NCBI RefSeq assembly: GCF_004564135.1
Contig: NZ_CP038255.1
Location: 2,653,501 to 2,717,500 of the forward strand
Direction: 5' to 3'
Source: Terasakiella sp. SH-1
Lineage (GTDB): Bacteria; Pseudomonadota; Alphaproteobacteria; Rhodospirillales; Terasakiellaceae
Length of the DNA stretch: 64,000 bases
Below are positions 38,253-47,481 of the stretch, piece after piece. The position numbers and the translations under genes are program-made. The notes beneath the pieces are model-generated. The model did no database searches and had not been told where the DNA came from. It was given only the letters and a program-made list of their open reading frames with translations. How positions within the stretch are numbered: the stretch's first letter is position 1; every line of letters begins with the position of its first letter.

Positions 38253-39362
38253 CTATATGTTTTTGAGGGCTTTAAAGACAGTTGCAAATGTCTCAATAGC
38301 TTTTTTAATTTCTTCGGCTCTTAGTTCATCGTTTTCTTGAGTTGGCTCAGTATCTTCAATGGCTTCTTGGGCAACTTCCCATCGTTCTTTCCACTGCTCC
38401 AGTGTACCCTTTTGGTGTTCCGGCTCTTCACCAATGCATTCACCGCCTTCTGTTTTGATGAATGGCAAAATCATCCAATTATGCTTTGAATGCATAGTTT
38501 GAACAAATTTCTCGCAATACTTTTTCAAATCAGCAGGGTCTGCTGCTTCCTTTTTAAGGGCAATGAATTCTGCTTCGTGAAAACCTTCATTTGGTAGGAT
38601 ATCAATCCAAATTAAAGGGTAAGGTGTGCCGGATAAAACACCTTTGAGATTTATTCGTTGCTCGACATACATGAACTTAGTGAGATCAAAGCGTCCGGTC
38701 CATTTTTCAACTTTTTTATTGTATGCTTCAATTATCAACCAAGCTAGGTCAACTGAAACAACCATTTGGCGGGGTGTCGCATGGCCAGTCAGACGAAATC
38801 CTAAGTCAATTTGAGGACCAATAAAATCCAAGAACTGGTTTTGATTTTTCTTGGGATCAAATGCTAATCTTTGAGCTACTAAACGTACCCACCGATCGTC
38901 CCAAACTGGATTTTCAGCATTTGGGGGTTCAAAAGTACCTCCGACTACAATCTCAAAGTTGTTGACTGGAAAACCTGCCAACCAGCCAGTAGCTTTCAGA
39001 TCAAGTCGACTATCTTTTGTTTTTAGAATTTTTCTTACGGAATTAACTGCTTTAACAAAACTTGCAACGCTGAAAAGTGCTTCGTCGTTGGTGGCAATAT
39101 CTACATAATATAGAGCCTCATCACCTGACCCCTTCCAAAAAACAGGCTCAGAAGATTTCAAGTGAGAAAAGTCTTCCCCAAGGTTCTTTTTTGAAGATTG
39201 CCATTCCGTGCGCAGATGACGGTCAAAGTCCGAAAAAAATCCAGCAATAACTTCTTGCCAGTCTTCGCCATCTCTTGACGCTTGTTTAAGTGCTGTGGAA
39301 CCTACAATGTCAACGCTAAGAAATAATCGTAGAACGGACTGCAAGAATTTGGTTTCAGTCAT
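38253..39362 (-). CDS. Divergent class III nucleotide cyclase (Pycsar-like candidate)
   Basis: A 369-residue soluble protein. LFLSVDIVGSTALKQ gives the first metal-binding Asp (residue 18) and VFWKGSGDEALYYV the second (Asp81). GPQIDLGFRLTGHATPRQMV (about 182-201) aligns with the usual VNxAARL segment but has Asp186 in place of the transition-state Asn, with Arg190 retained. Base-specificity positions look unlike adenylate cyclases. The C-terminal third (about 240-369) is an extra domain of unknown kind. It follows the ImmA/IrrE gene by 3 nt and is translationally coupled. Stand-alone cyclases in mobile DNA include the Pycsar cCMP/cUMP synthases; that role is inference. Confidence 0.75.
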   Translation of the reverse strand: MTETKFLQSVLRLFLSVDIVGSTALKQASRDGEDWQEVIAGFFSDFDRHLRTEWQSSKKNLGEDFSHLKSSEPVFWKGSGDEALYYVDIATNDEALFSVASFVKAVNSVRKILKTKDSRLDLKATGWLAGFPVNNFEIVVGGTFEPPNAENPVWDDRWVRLVAQRLAFDPKKNQNQFLDFIGPQIDLGFRLTGHATPRQMVVSVDLAWLIIEAYNKKVEKWTGRFDLTKFMYVEQRINLKGVLSGTPYPLIWIDILPNEGFHEAEFIALKKEAADPADLKKYCEKFVQTMHSKHNWMILPFIKTEGGECIGEEPEHQKGTLEQWKERWEVAQEAIEDTEPTQENDELRAEEIKKAIETFATVFKALKNI

Positions 39363-39365
39363 ATC

Positions 39366-39887
39366 CTACCAAACGTCCAATCCTAATTGATCGGCGCGTA
39401 TTTCAGCAGCTTTGTATGACACCCCAAGCTTCTCTGACATTTCAGTGAGGTAACCTTCACACTCATGATATGTTTTCGTGAAAGCATTCTCTGGCATTAG
39501 AAAACCAGCAGCAAACCAATTGGCTTCCCACTCAACTGGGCCACTTCCGTATCGATGAGCTTTCATCGCTTGCTTTTCTTCATTAAGGATGTAGTGAAGT
39601 ACTAAATGTCCCAATTCATGGGCAATTGTAAACCTTTGGCGGTTTCTACCAACGTCATCTGCAAGGAAAATCTTAAACTTACCGTCTTCGTCGATGACTA
39701 TAGAGCCGTCCTGTGTTTCATTAATAGTTCCGTCAGAAACATAAATAATCTCGCCTCCAAGTTCTTCAATAATTGGAAGTAAAGACTCACCAGGTGTATA
39801 CCCCAATCTCTCAGCCACCTGAGCAGCGAGGTTTAGAGTTTCCTTTTTTGAAAGTTTGGAACTTGATGGTGCTATAAATTCGGTCAT
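39366..39887 (-). CDS. ImmA/IrrE-family metallopeptidase
   Basis: A 173-residue zinc peptidase: FTIAHELGHLVLH (His90, Glu91, His94) and the third ligand in VEWEANWFAAGFLMP. These are diagnostic for ImmA/IrrE. Such enzymes cleave Xre-type repressors, for example ImmR in ICEBs1 or DdrO in Deinococcus. No Xre repressor lies beside it. The partner in the operon is the nucleotide cyclase, so either the cyclase product regulates the protease or the protease controls the cyclase. Both readings are inference. Confidence 0.85.
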   Translation of the reverse strand: MTEFIAPSSSKLSKKETLNLAAQVAERLGYTPGESLLPIIEELGGEIIYVSDGTINETQDGSIVIDEDGKFKIFLADDVGRNRQRFTIAHELGHLVLHYILNEEKQAMKAHRYGSGPVEWEANWFAAGFLMPENAFTKTYHECEGYLTEMSEKLGVSYKAAEIRADQLGLDVW

Positions 39888-40255
39888 AACAATACTGATA
39901 TAGCGTTAGTGGTTAAATGCACAATGCCTTAGACGATTGTAAAAGTAAAGATTTGCTTTCATTATAATAAAGTGGAGTACTATAGAATGTGCTTAAAATC
40001 ACACATTTCTATATGTCTATTTTAATTGTCTTGTTGTTGCTACTTATCACGCACAAAGCATCTCAGCTCATGAAGGCTTCCCAGGCTTATGGCGAGCAGC
40101 CTTATTCTCACCCAGTTCAAAAAGTGTTCATTAAATGGAATTGCCCGGATTGATTGAAAACACCCCAGAAAACCGTACAATAAGTTAGTCCAGAAAGTCC
40201 GATGACATTCCTCTTTCTGGAGACGTTTTTTGGACTCAGAAAAAGGCGCAACACA
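39888..40255. other. Intergenic region upstream of the cyclase operon and resolvase
   Basis: About 370 bp, AT-rich near 39,950-40,000, which is the likely promoter area of the minus-strand ImmA-cyclase operon. It holds one small possible gene at 40,013. Nothing else is recognisable. Confidence 0.4.
40013..40153 (+). CDS. Possible 46-residue small membrane peptide
   Basis: An ATG opens a frame of 46 codons whose N-terminus MSILIVLLLLLITHKA is a strong membrane segment, followed by a polar tail ending KWNCPD. No ribosome-binding site is evident. It may be real, as small membrane effectors often sit by cyclase genes, or chance. Confidence is low. Confidence 0.25.
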   Translation: MSILIVLLLLLITHKASQLMKASQAYGEQPYSHPVQKVFIKWNCPD

Positions 40256-40816
40256 ATGGGCAGGACTTTCGGCTATTCAAGGGTTTCAACAAATGATCAA
40301 GACTGGTCCTTACAACTGGATGCTTTGATCAAGTACGGTTGCGATGAACGGGATATCTTTAAGGAGAAACAATCAGGTTCTAAACGTGACCGAGTTCAAC
40401 TGAATGCTGTTCTAGATTTGCTGCGAGCTGGTGATAAATTGGTTGTCTGGCGGCTTGATCGTCTTGCCCGTTCCCAACGTGACCTCTTAGAAATCTCAGA
40501 CCTCATCAATTCCAAGGGTGCAGAACTTGTTTCCCTGATGGATTCAATTGATACCAGTACTGCCACTGGCAAACTTCTATTCAGTATCCTTGGTGCTTTA
40601 GGCGAATTTGAAAAGAACCTTCTCATTGAACGCACAAAGGCAGGTCAAAAAATCGCCAGAGACAATGGTGCAGTGTTTGGAAGACCTCAGAAATTAACCC
40701 CTGATCTTATCAAGCATATCAAACATGCTCATAATGATAAGAGCGTTACAGTAGCAACGACCTTGAAACACCTGAATATCAGCAAATCCAGCTACTATAA
40801 TGCCCTGAAAATGTAA
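40256..40816 (+). CDS. Serine resolvase/invertase (Hin/Tn3 type)
   Basis: From the ATG at 40256 (MGRTFGYSRVSTNDQDWSLQ) the protein has 186 residues. The catalytic Ser lies in YSRVST, with RLDRLARSQRDLLEI and GEFEKNLLIERTKAG as the conserved core. A C-terminal Hin-type HTH ends the protein. An upstream in-frame ATG at 40202 is not conserved in the family. Codons 7-70 are duplicated in inverted orientation 6.5 kb away. Confidence 0.9.
   Translation: MGRTFGYSRVSTNDQDWSLQLDALIKYGCDERDIFKEKQSGSKRDRVQLNAVLDLLRAGDKLVVWRLDRLARSQRDLLEISDLINSKGAELVSLMDSIDTSTATGKLLFSILGALGEFEKNLLIERTKAGQKIARDNGAVFGRPQKLTPDLIKHIKHAHNDKSVTVATTLKHLNISKSSYYNALKM
40274..40465 (+). repeat. 192-bp perfect inverted repeat, right arm (inside resolvase gene)
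   Basis: Perfect complement of 33621-33812, flanking 6.46 kb that carries the helicase-primase remnant, IS1595 copy 2, DUF3800, the cyclase and ImmA. The left edge falls at TATTCAAGGG and the right edge at GATCGTCTT. Confidence 0.95.
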
Positions 40817-40961
40817 GGTACTGTCCATAAAGTGCCTGTGCTCATTATTGGTCTTTGTAGCTCATCACGGTTAGACCATAATGGCAACCAGCCATCTGCT
40901 AGGGCACGATATCCCAGTAGATAGAACCTTGGACATTAAGGCACCCCAAAACAGGATAACA

Positions 40962-40981
40962 TTCTGGGCGCGCCACTTTCA
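40962..40981 (-). repeat. Relic attachment site: 20 bp of tRNA-Arg 3' end, inverted
   Basis: TTCTGGGCGCGCCACTTTCA equals the complement of the tRNA-Arg 3' end and the following bases at 56819-56838. It is followed, as there, by a terminator hairpin and GTCCA repeats, so it marks the right end of a third, inverted element (C). Confidence 0.8.
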
Positions 40982-41010
40982 CCCTGCTAAGTCAAATACT
41001 TAGCAGGGTG
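40980..41010 (+). terminator. Intrinsic terminator at the end of relic element C
   Basis: A 13-bp perfect stem CACCCTGCTAAGT / ACTTAGCAGGGTG with a 5-nt loop, followed by TTTCCTTTT. The stem differs from the copy at 56790-56820 by a paired T-A to A-T change that keeps pairing. Confidence 0.8.
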
Positions 41011-41040
41011 TTTCCTTTTCAGGGCATATTTCAGAAAATC

Positions 41041-41255
41041 ATTTGGACGCAATTTGGACGCAGTCGGTGTGATTTCGTAGGGCTTCAACCCCAGCACCTG
41101 CCGATACCCCTTACTCTTATATACTTCTTTTAAGATTCTAAAAGAATCCACCTGTCCAACCTGTCCAAGTGTCCAAGTGTCCAAGCCGCAATTAAAACAA
41201 AAGCTTATCTTGGACACCTTGCGTTTTAATCTGTCCATAAGGTGTCCATACGTAG
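41041..41255. repeat. GTCCA repeat cluster, end of relic element C
   Basis: Contains the doublet ATTTGGACGC (41041 and 41052) and a tandem TGTCCAAG series at about 41152-41185, with further GTCCA units to 41255. The same pattern lies at both ends of the complete element. Confidence 0.75.
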
Positions 41256-41310
41256 GTAAAAAGAAAACCGACTGTTGTTGCAGCCGGTTTGAGTAAAGGG
41301 AAATTATCTT

Positions 41311-42277
<967 letters not shown>

Positions 42278-42369
42278 TTAAGCTTGAGAAAAGTATGACG
42301 AGTATATTTGTGACGATAAATGATCTATAAAACAAAACATTGGTGCTAAAATTGCACCAATAATAAGAC

Positions 42370-43308
42370 TTAGATATACATTTGATCGAAGTTCGGGATG
42401 CGTTTCTCCCATATAGGAACCGAGCTGCCTATATGCTCTTTCAGATAACGGATGAACAGTTTTGTTTTGATCGGTGCTTCTTTGTGAGGGTAGACAGCAT
42501 AACACTCCCCAAAGTCAGCCAGTTTCAAATCCGTCATGATTGGAACCAGCTTGCCATCCAGAATTTCGTCATGGATCATATAGGCTAGAACACAGGCGAT
42601 GCCGACACCATCAATCGCGGCTTTTAGATAAAGCTCGTCCTCATTGGATTTGTAGACTGTGTTTAGCTTGAAGTGAGCGTCTTTTGCGCCGTCAGAGTAT
42701 TTGATTCTGTCACCCTGTATCCCGCTGGTCGAAAAGATTGCCGCTGGTAGTCTCTCAACATCAAAAATTGTTTTCGGGGTGCCGTGTTTGTCAAGAAGGC
42801 TTGGTGCTGCCACAAGCAACATCCGGTTACGTGCAATTTTGGTTGTAATGAGCGAGGAGTCCTTTGGTTTGCCCAGTCGAAAGCCAATGTCATAGCCCTC
42901 ACCAACCAGATCGACAAGGCGGTCCTCTAATCTCAGTTCGATTTCCACATCCGGATACTCCTTCTGAAAGGCAACCGCAGCAGCATGGATGTAGTGACGC
43001 CCTAGATAACTCGGACAAGTAATCCGAAGTAAACCTCTTGGCTCAGTGTGATAGTTCTGTGCCAATCGTTTGGTGTCTGAAAGTAAGCTACGCAATTGCT
43101 TAGCTTGCTTGACCATCTCGGCACCAGCAGCGGTTAGGGATATAGAACGGGTGGTCCTATTGAGGAGGCGTACATCAAGTTCATCTTCCAGTCTGGTGAT
43201 CTGTTTTGAAATAACAGAACGATCCACATTCCTGTGTTCAGCGACTTTCGTAAAAGTCTCCATCTCAACGACTTCAAGAAAGAGAAGTAAACGGCTGGGG
43301 AAATCCAT
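42370..43308 (-). CDS. LysR-family transcriptional regulator
   Basis: A 312-residue LysR protein. The N-terminal winged HTH reads FTKVAEHRNVDRSVISKQIT and RLLNRTTRSISLTAAG, and the C-terminal co-inducer domain shows LRITCPSYLGRHYI and GYDIGFRLGKP. It lies upstream of and co-directional with the broken dehalogenase gene. The regulator itself is intact. Ligand unknown. Confidence 0.85.
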   Translation of the reverse strand: MDFPSRLLLFLEVVEMETFTKVAEHRNVDRSVISKQITRLEDELDVRLLNRTTRSISLTAAGAEMVKQAKQLRSLLSDTKRLAQNYHTEPRGLLRITCPSYLGRHYIHAAAVAFQKEYPDVEIELRLEDRLVDLVGEGYDIGFRLGKPKDSSLITTKIARNRMLLVAAPSLLDKHGTPKTIFDVERLPAAIFSTSGIQGDRIKYSDGAKDAHFKLNTVYKSNEDELYLKAAIDGVGIACVLAYMIHDEILDGKLVPIMTDLKLADFGECYAVYPHKEAPIKTKLFIRYLKEHIGSSVPIWEKRIPNFDQMYI

Positions 43309-43664
43309 GTTGCACCATTGTTGTCATTTAGGCATCAATGCAGTCTATGTGTCGAGTGTTTTCATGCAACATTATTGTGTATGTTATAGATGTGTTTTGA
43401 GACATTCTGGGTTAGGTCAAACTATCAACGTCATCACGACTCTTTTTTGGCGATAGTGATGCTGTAAGTCAGTAGGAACACGCCTTGAGAAGTAATAAAT
43501 GCCATTCTTGATGAATGTGTAATGGGGGAAATGGTCTACGGTTTGGTCTACTGAGGTCATAAAAAGGTGCTCCACAACAGGTGAAGGCATCCAAAATTTT
43601 CAGATAATCTGGGAAGAATATCGTTTTAAAGCATTGATATTCTTATATTGAGGCCAGAAACGAC
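43309..43664. other. Intergenic region between lysR and the left attachment site
   Basis: About 350 bp, AT-rich, holding the lysR promoter. I see no gene or RNA in it. Confidence 0.35.
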
Positions 43665-43693
43665 AAAACCCCAAGGCGTTAACCTCGAGGTTT
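43665..43693 (-). terminator. Original chromosomal terminator of tRNA-Arg
   Basis: On the minus strand AAAACCTCGAGG pairs with CCTTGGGGTTTT around a 6-nt loop, with two G-T wobbles. It sits directly beyond the tRNA-derived left repeat, where the tRNA terminator would lie before element insertion. Confidence 0.6.
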
Positions 43694-43749
43694 TGAAAGT
43701 GGCGCGCCCAGAAGGAGTCGAACCTCCAACCGCCTGATTCGTAGTCAGG
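43694..43749. repeat. attL: 56-bp direct repeat of the tRNA-Arg 3' half
   Basis: Identical over 56 bp to 56819-56874. It spans the acceptor, T-arm and anticodon-stem end of tRNA-Arg. After GTAGTCAGG the sequences diverge, so this copy lacks the 5' half and is not a tRNA gene. The integrase gene begins 327 bp away. Confidence 0.95.
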
Positions 43750-43874
43750 CAAACATTACATCACGCAAGATAATTACCAATCACTAAACGTCATTAAGAT
43801 ACTGTTTTATAATAAAAATAGTGACATTCCATTATTTTAGGCGTAACCATAAATCACTGCGAATAACGATAATC

Positions 43875-44056
43875 TGCGTCCAAATTGCGTCCAAATGGAA
43901 TTTGGCACTTTCAACAGACACAGATAATATCGAGATAGAGAGGCCCAAAAGGTGTCCAACCTGTCCAAGGTGTCCCAGCGCTTTGATATCTGCGCGCTAG
44001 AGGAAGGACAGGTCAGGGAAACACCTGTCCAAACCCTGTCCATGAAGTGTCCAGAT
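43875..44056. repeat. GTCCA repeat cluster, left end of the element
   Basis: Contains GCGTCCAAATTGCGTCCAAA (from 43876), then GTGTCCAACCTGTCCAAGG near 43952, and three more GTCCA units at 44026-44054, just before the integrase ATG. They look like integrase arm-type or excisionase sites and may also autoregulate the integrase. Confidence 0.7.
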
Positions 44057-44075
44057 CGGATGATGTGAGGTAATT

Positions 44076-45413
44076 ATGCCAAAATTGACAAAACGACTTA
44101 TTGATTCGCTTAAGCCTGCGGATAAGGAATATTCCGAATGGGATGATGAGCTGAAAGGTTTTGGTGTACGTGTCAGCCCCAAGGGCGCAAAGACATTTCA
44201 GGTCTATTGGCGAGTCGCAGGTCGCCGCGAACGCAAACGCAAAGTGGGACGTTATCCGGCCATGACTGTTGATCAGGCCCGCAAAGCCGCCTTTGAACTT
44301 TTGTCAGAAGTGGAACGTGGCAACGATCCGGCAGTCAAACAAGACCTGTTGCGTAAAGCTGAAACCATGAAAGAACTATGCGAACGGTTCATGACGGAAC
44401 ATTCCATTCCCCATAACAAGGAAAACACCATCGCCGATAACCACAGCATGATTGATCGGTTCATTCTGCCAAAACTAGGGGCTACCCTTGCTGTTGATGT
44501 AGCGAAGATGGATGTCCGCCGACTACATCAATCTTGCAGCAAGACGCCATACCAAGCCAACAGGCTTCTATCTCTATTATCTAAAATCTTTAACTTTGCC
44601 TCAGATGACCTGCTGGAAATTCGCCATGACTGGCGTAATCCGGCGGAACGGGTCCAGAAGTTCAAAGAAGAAAAGCGCCGCCGTTACCTCAGCCGGGATG
44701 AACTACAGGCTGTTTCGCAAACTTTGAACATTGCAGAGACGGAAGGCCTAGCCGTTGCTCAAACGGTTGCGGCCATCCGACTGTTGATATTCACCGGCGC
44801 TCGACACCGTGAAATTCTCACAGCCAAATGGGAATATGTAAATTGGGAACGCGCCTGCCTGTCCCTTCCCGATAGTAAAACCGGGGCCAAAGATATTCCG
44901 CTGAATGGCCCAGCGCTGGCAATTTTGCAAGGGATCGATAAGCTGAAAGACAATCCTTATATGATTGTGGGGAAATTCAAGGGCACCCACTGGGAAGACC
45001 TGAGCCCCACCTGGCGACGCATTCGCCAGCGCGCTACAGTCATGCTATTGGAACAAGACGACGTATGGGGACCTGTCATTAAACGCCATCAAGAAGAAAC
45101 TGGTAAAACCCCTACCTTAAATGACCTTGAGAAAATTGCGACTGACAAAGACTATAAACTGCCCGGTGGTGTCACTGACGTACGTATCCATGACCTACGC
45201 CACAGCTTTGCAAGTATCGGTGTTGGCGCTGGCATTACCCTACATCAGATCGGTGGCCTTATGGGGCATACACAAACCCAAACCACAGCAAGATACGCAC
45301 ACCTCGCAACCGACCCGCAGCAACAGGCCGCAGAAGTAATAGGACGCCAATTATCAGACGCGATGGGGCTTGAGCAAGAGAGCGCTGAAATTATTCAATT
45401 CTCAAAAAAGTGA
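44076..45413 (+). CDS. int: Tyrosine integrase (P4 type, DUF4102 N-terminus)
   Basis: A 445-residue integrase. The N-terminal arm-binding DUF4102 domain shows FGVRVSPKGAKTFQVYWR. The catalytic domain has the first Arg in LLIFTGARHREIL, HDLRHSFASIGVGAG, GLMGHTQ and the nucleophile Tyr in TTARYAHL. It integrates into the 3' half of tRNA-Arg, and its gene lies next to attL as usual. It has a short (7-nt) gap to the antitoxin-like gene, so both may share a transcript. Confidence 0.95.
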   Translation: MPKLTKRLIDSLKPADKEYSEWDDELKGFGVRVSPKGAKTFQVYWRVAGRRERKRKVGRYPAMTVDQARKAAFELLSEVERGNDPAVKQDLLRKAETMKELCERFMTEHSIPHNKENTIADNHSMIDRFILPKLGATLAVDVAKMDVRRLHQSCSKTPYQANRLLSLLSKIFNFASDDLLEIRHDWRNPAERVQKFKEEKRRRYLSRDELQAVSQTLNIAETEGLAVAQTVAAIRLLIFTGARHREILTAKWEYVNWERACLSLPDSKTGAKDIPLNGPALAILQGIDKLKDNPYMIVGKFKGTHWEDLSPTWRRIRQRATVMLLEQDDVWGPVIKRHQEETGKTPTLNDLEKIATDKDYKLPGGVTDVRIHDLRHSFASIGVGAGITLHQIGGLMGHTQTQTTARYAHLATDPQQQAAEVIGRQLSDAMGLEQESAEIIQFSKK

Positions 45414-45420
45414 TAGTGTT

Positions 45421-45816
45421 ATGTCTCAAGCATTTGATATTCAAATCAGCGCTGGCCGGAAAGGGTTGTCAGCCCCAGCGCTTAAAGTATTCTTCCAAAT
45501 TGCGAGTTTATGGAAGTTATCCAATACCGAAAGCATGACGCTTTTGGGGCTTTCGCATTCCTCCACTTTCTATCGGTGGCGTAAGTCGACCGAAACAGCG
45601 CGATTAAAACGTGATACACTTGAACGGGTTTCACACATCCTTGCCATATACAAAGCCTTGCAGATATTGCTGCCCGATAAACAGCGTGCCGATTGCTGGA
45701 TAAAGCAACCCAACAAGGCACCGATCTTTGCAAATCGCCCAGCGCTGGATCGAATGCTTGCAGGAAATGTTGCTGACTTGTTCGTGGTCCGGAGACACCT
45801 GGAAACTAAAATTTAG
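45421..45816 (+). CDS. DUF2384 (Xre/MbcA/ParS-type) antitoxin-like protein, copy D
   Basis: A 131-residue homologue of the gene at 30,984 with the same blocks (LSAPALKVFFQIASLWKLSN, LLGLSHSSTFYRWRKSTET, RDTLERVSHILAIYKALQIL). The ATG at 45421 is 7 nt after the integrase stop; a longer in-frame start would overlap the integrase. In known systems DUF2384 proteins neutralise RES NADase-type toxins. Here the next gene encodes Fic. A role as repressor of the palindromic leader or as Fic antitoxin is inferred. Confidence 0.8.
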   Translation: MSQAFDIQISAGRKGLSAPALKVFFQIASLWKLSNTESMTLLGLSHSSTFYRWRKSTETARLKRDTLERVSHILAIYKALQILLPDKQRADCWIKQPNKAPIFANRPALDRMLAGNVADLFVVRRHLETKI

Positions 45817-45841
45817 TTTCATCTATGTTAGTCAAATTCAT

Positions 45842-45945
45842 TTAACTAACAAAAATCACCTATTTCGTTATTTAATTGTTCATAACTAACATTCATGTTA
45901 TTTACACTAGTATAAATAACGAAAATGCCGTTTTATGTTAGTTAG
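45842..45945 (+). promoter_or_regulatory. Nested palindromic leader of the fic gene, copy D
   Basis: Conserves the nested repeats of copy B: TAACTAACA (45843-45851) with TGTTAGTTA (45936-45944), TTTCGTTATTT with AAATAACGAAA, and TTATTTACACTAGTATAAATAA. Substitutions between the copies fall mostly outside the arms. Confidence 0.75.
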
Positions 45946-45954
45946 GGGGGAAAG

Positions 45955-47124
45955 ATGGCTGCAAGAGAACAAACCGGACAATTTATAAATGGCTCGGCAG
46001 TCGCTGGCGATACCTACCAAGCCTATATCCCTGACCCGCTACCACCTACCCCGCCATTAGATATGGGCCAACTGTATCCATTACTAGATCAAGCTAGTAC
46101 AGCTTTGGGGCGACTGGATGGCATGAGCATGATTTTGCCTGATTCCAAACTCTTTCTATACATGTATGTCCGCAAAGAAGCTGTATTGTCATCGCAAATT
46201 GAAGGTACGCAATCCTCTCTGTCTGACTTGCTGCTCTTTGAAACAGAAGAAGCTCCTGGCGCTCCTATTGACGACGTGACCGAAGTCTCCTGCTATGTTG
46301 CTGCCATGAATTACGGGTTAGACAGGCTAAAAGAATTCCCACTGTCTTTGCGGTTGATCCGAGAAATTCATGCGGAATTGATGAACAATGCCCGGGGTGG
46401 TGATAAACAACCCGGCGCATTCAGAGCGTCACAAAACTGGGTTGGGGGGACACGCCCCAGTCGGGCTAATTATGTCCCGCCACCACCGGAAAAAATGGGC
46501 GAATGTCTAAACGCCTTTGAACTATTCCTGCACGATGAAAAGAACCGCCTCCCAGCGCTGATCAAAGCCGCGCTGGCCCATGTGCAGTTTGAATCCATTC
46601 ACCCCTTCCTTGATGGAAATGGGCGTTTGGGGCGTTTGCTGATTACCTTTATTTTATGTACAGAGGGCATCCTTAAAGAGCCTTTGCTATACCTTAGCCT
46701 GTATTTCAAAGCCAATCGACAAGCCTATTACGATCACGTGCAAAACGTCCGTGAAACAGGAGACTGGGAAGCCTGGATAGAGTTCTTTCTTGAAGGCGTT
46801 ATTGATACAGCCAATCAGGCTACGGCGACAGCAAGAGCTATTATGGACCTCTTTGAAGCTGATCGATTTAAAATTGGTGAGTCCGGCAAGTCCACGGCCG
46901 CTGTCTTGACAATTCACACTTATCTGCAATCCCAGCCCATTGCAAATACCGGTACCATTAAAGAGGCGTGTAATGTTTCGCTACCAACGGTTCTGCGCAG
47001 CCTAACAGCGCTGGAAGATTTGGGCATTGTTAGAGAGGTAACAGGGAAAGAGAGGAACAAAGTATTCGTATATCAGGATTACATCAGTATCCTAAGCAGC
47101 GGTACAGAGCCTATAGCGAGGTAG
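45955..47124 (+). CDS. Class II Fic-domain AMP-transferase-like protein, copy D
   Basis: A 389-residue intact Fic protein. Active loop HPFLDGNGRLGR (216-227) and inhibitory SSQIEGT (79-85) are complete, so it should be self-inhibited AMP-transferase. A C-terminal winged helix (NVSLPTVLRSLTALEDLGIV) could bind DNA or the partner. Only about 12 residues differ from copy B. It is followed 3 nt later by an HNH nuclease gene, giving an antitoxin-like / Fic / HNH unit. Confidence 0.9.
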   Translation: MAAREQTGQFINGSAVAGDTYQAYIPDPLPPTPPLDMGQLYPLLDQASTALGRLDGMSMILPDSKLFLYMYVRKEAVLSSQIEGTQSSLSDLLLFETEEAPGAPIDDVTEVSCYVAAMNYGLDRLKEFPLSLRLIREIHAELMNNARGGDKQPGAFRASQNWVGGTRPSRANYVPPPPEKMGECLNAFELFLHDEKNRLPALIKAALAHVQFESIHPFLDGNGRLGRLLITFILCTEGILKEPLLYLSLYFKANRQAYYDHVQNVRETGDWEAWIEFFLEGVIDTANQATATARAIMDLFEADRFKIGESGKSTAAVLTIHTYLQSQPIANTGTIKEACNVSLPTVLRSLTALEDLGIVREVTGKERNKVFVYQDYISILSSGTEPIAR

Positions 47125-47127
47125 GCC

Positions 47128-47481
47128 GTGAAAAATCCATGCTGTAATAAATTGACCAACGCCTTTATCCGTTCACGTTTTGAGGCTCAGAACAGACGTT
47201 GTTTTTATTGCGAGGTTGAATTACCACCTTTTTCACTTGGCAATGGTCCAAATAATAACCCTCACATAGGGTTTACTGAAGATCATTTCATTCCCAAAGC
47301 CCTGGGTGGAGCAAACGATTGGTCAAACAAAGTCTTTGCCTGTCAGCCCTGTAACAATGCTAAAAAACATAGATTACCCTCTCCTCATGAAAAACAAAGA
47401 TTTGCCAGGTTGAATTATATCAACCCGCCTACTCCAGACGTTCTCTCACTTTCCAACAGAATAAAACGTCAAGATAGTTAG
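47128..47481 (+). CDS. HNH endonuclease domain protein
   Basis: A 117-residue protein starting with GTG, 3 nt after the Fic stop. It shows the zinc-bound HNH pattern CFYCEVEL, TEDHFIPKALGGANDWSNKV and FACQPCNNAKK, with both CxxC pairs and the catalytic His. Small HNH proteins are nicking or restriction-like nucleases. Coupling to Fic suggests one functional unit; this is inference. Confidence 0.85.
   Translation: MKNPCCNKLTNAFIRSRFEAQNRRCFYCEVELPPFSLGNGPNNNPHIGFTEDHFIPKALGGANDWSNKVFACQPCNNAKKHRLPSPHEKQRFARLNYINPPTPDVLSLSNRIKRQDS

Noticed and set aside
40987-41238. Minus-strand frame of 83 codons
   Set aside because: It runs through the terminator-flanked GTCCA repeat cluster of relic element C and encodes repeats of LGQVGQV type. 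It is not preserved at the equivalent right end of the complete element.
43694-43749. Possible second tRNA-Arg gene
   Set aside because: Only the 3' half is present; after GTAGTCAGG the sequence diverges and no D-arm or 5' acceptor strand exists. It is attL.
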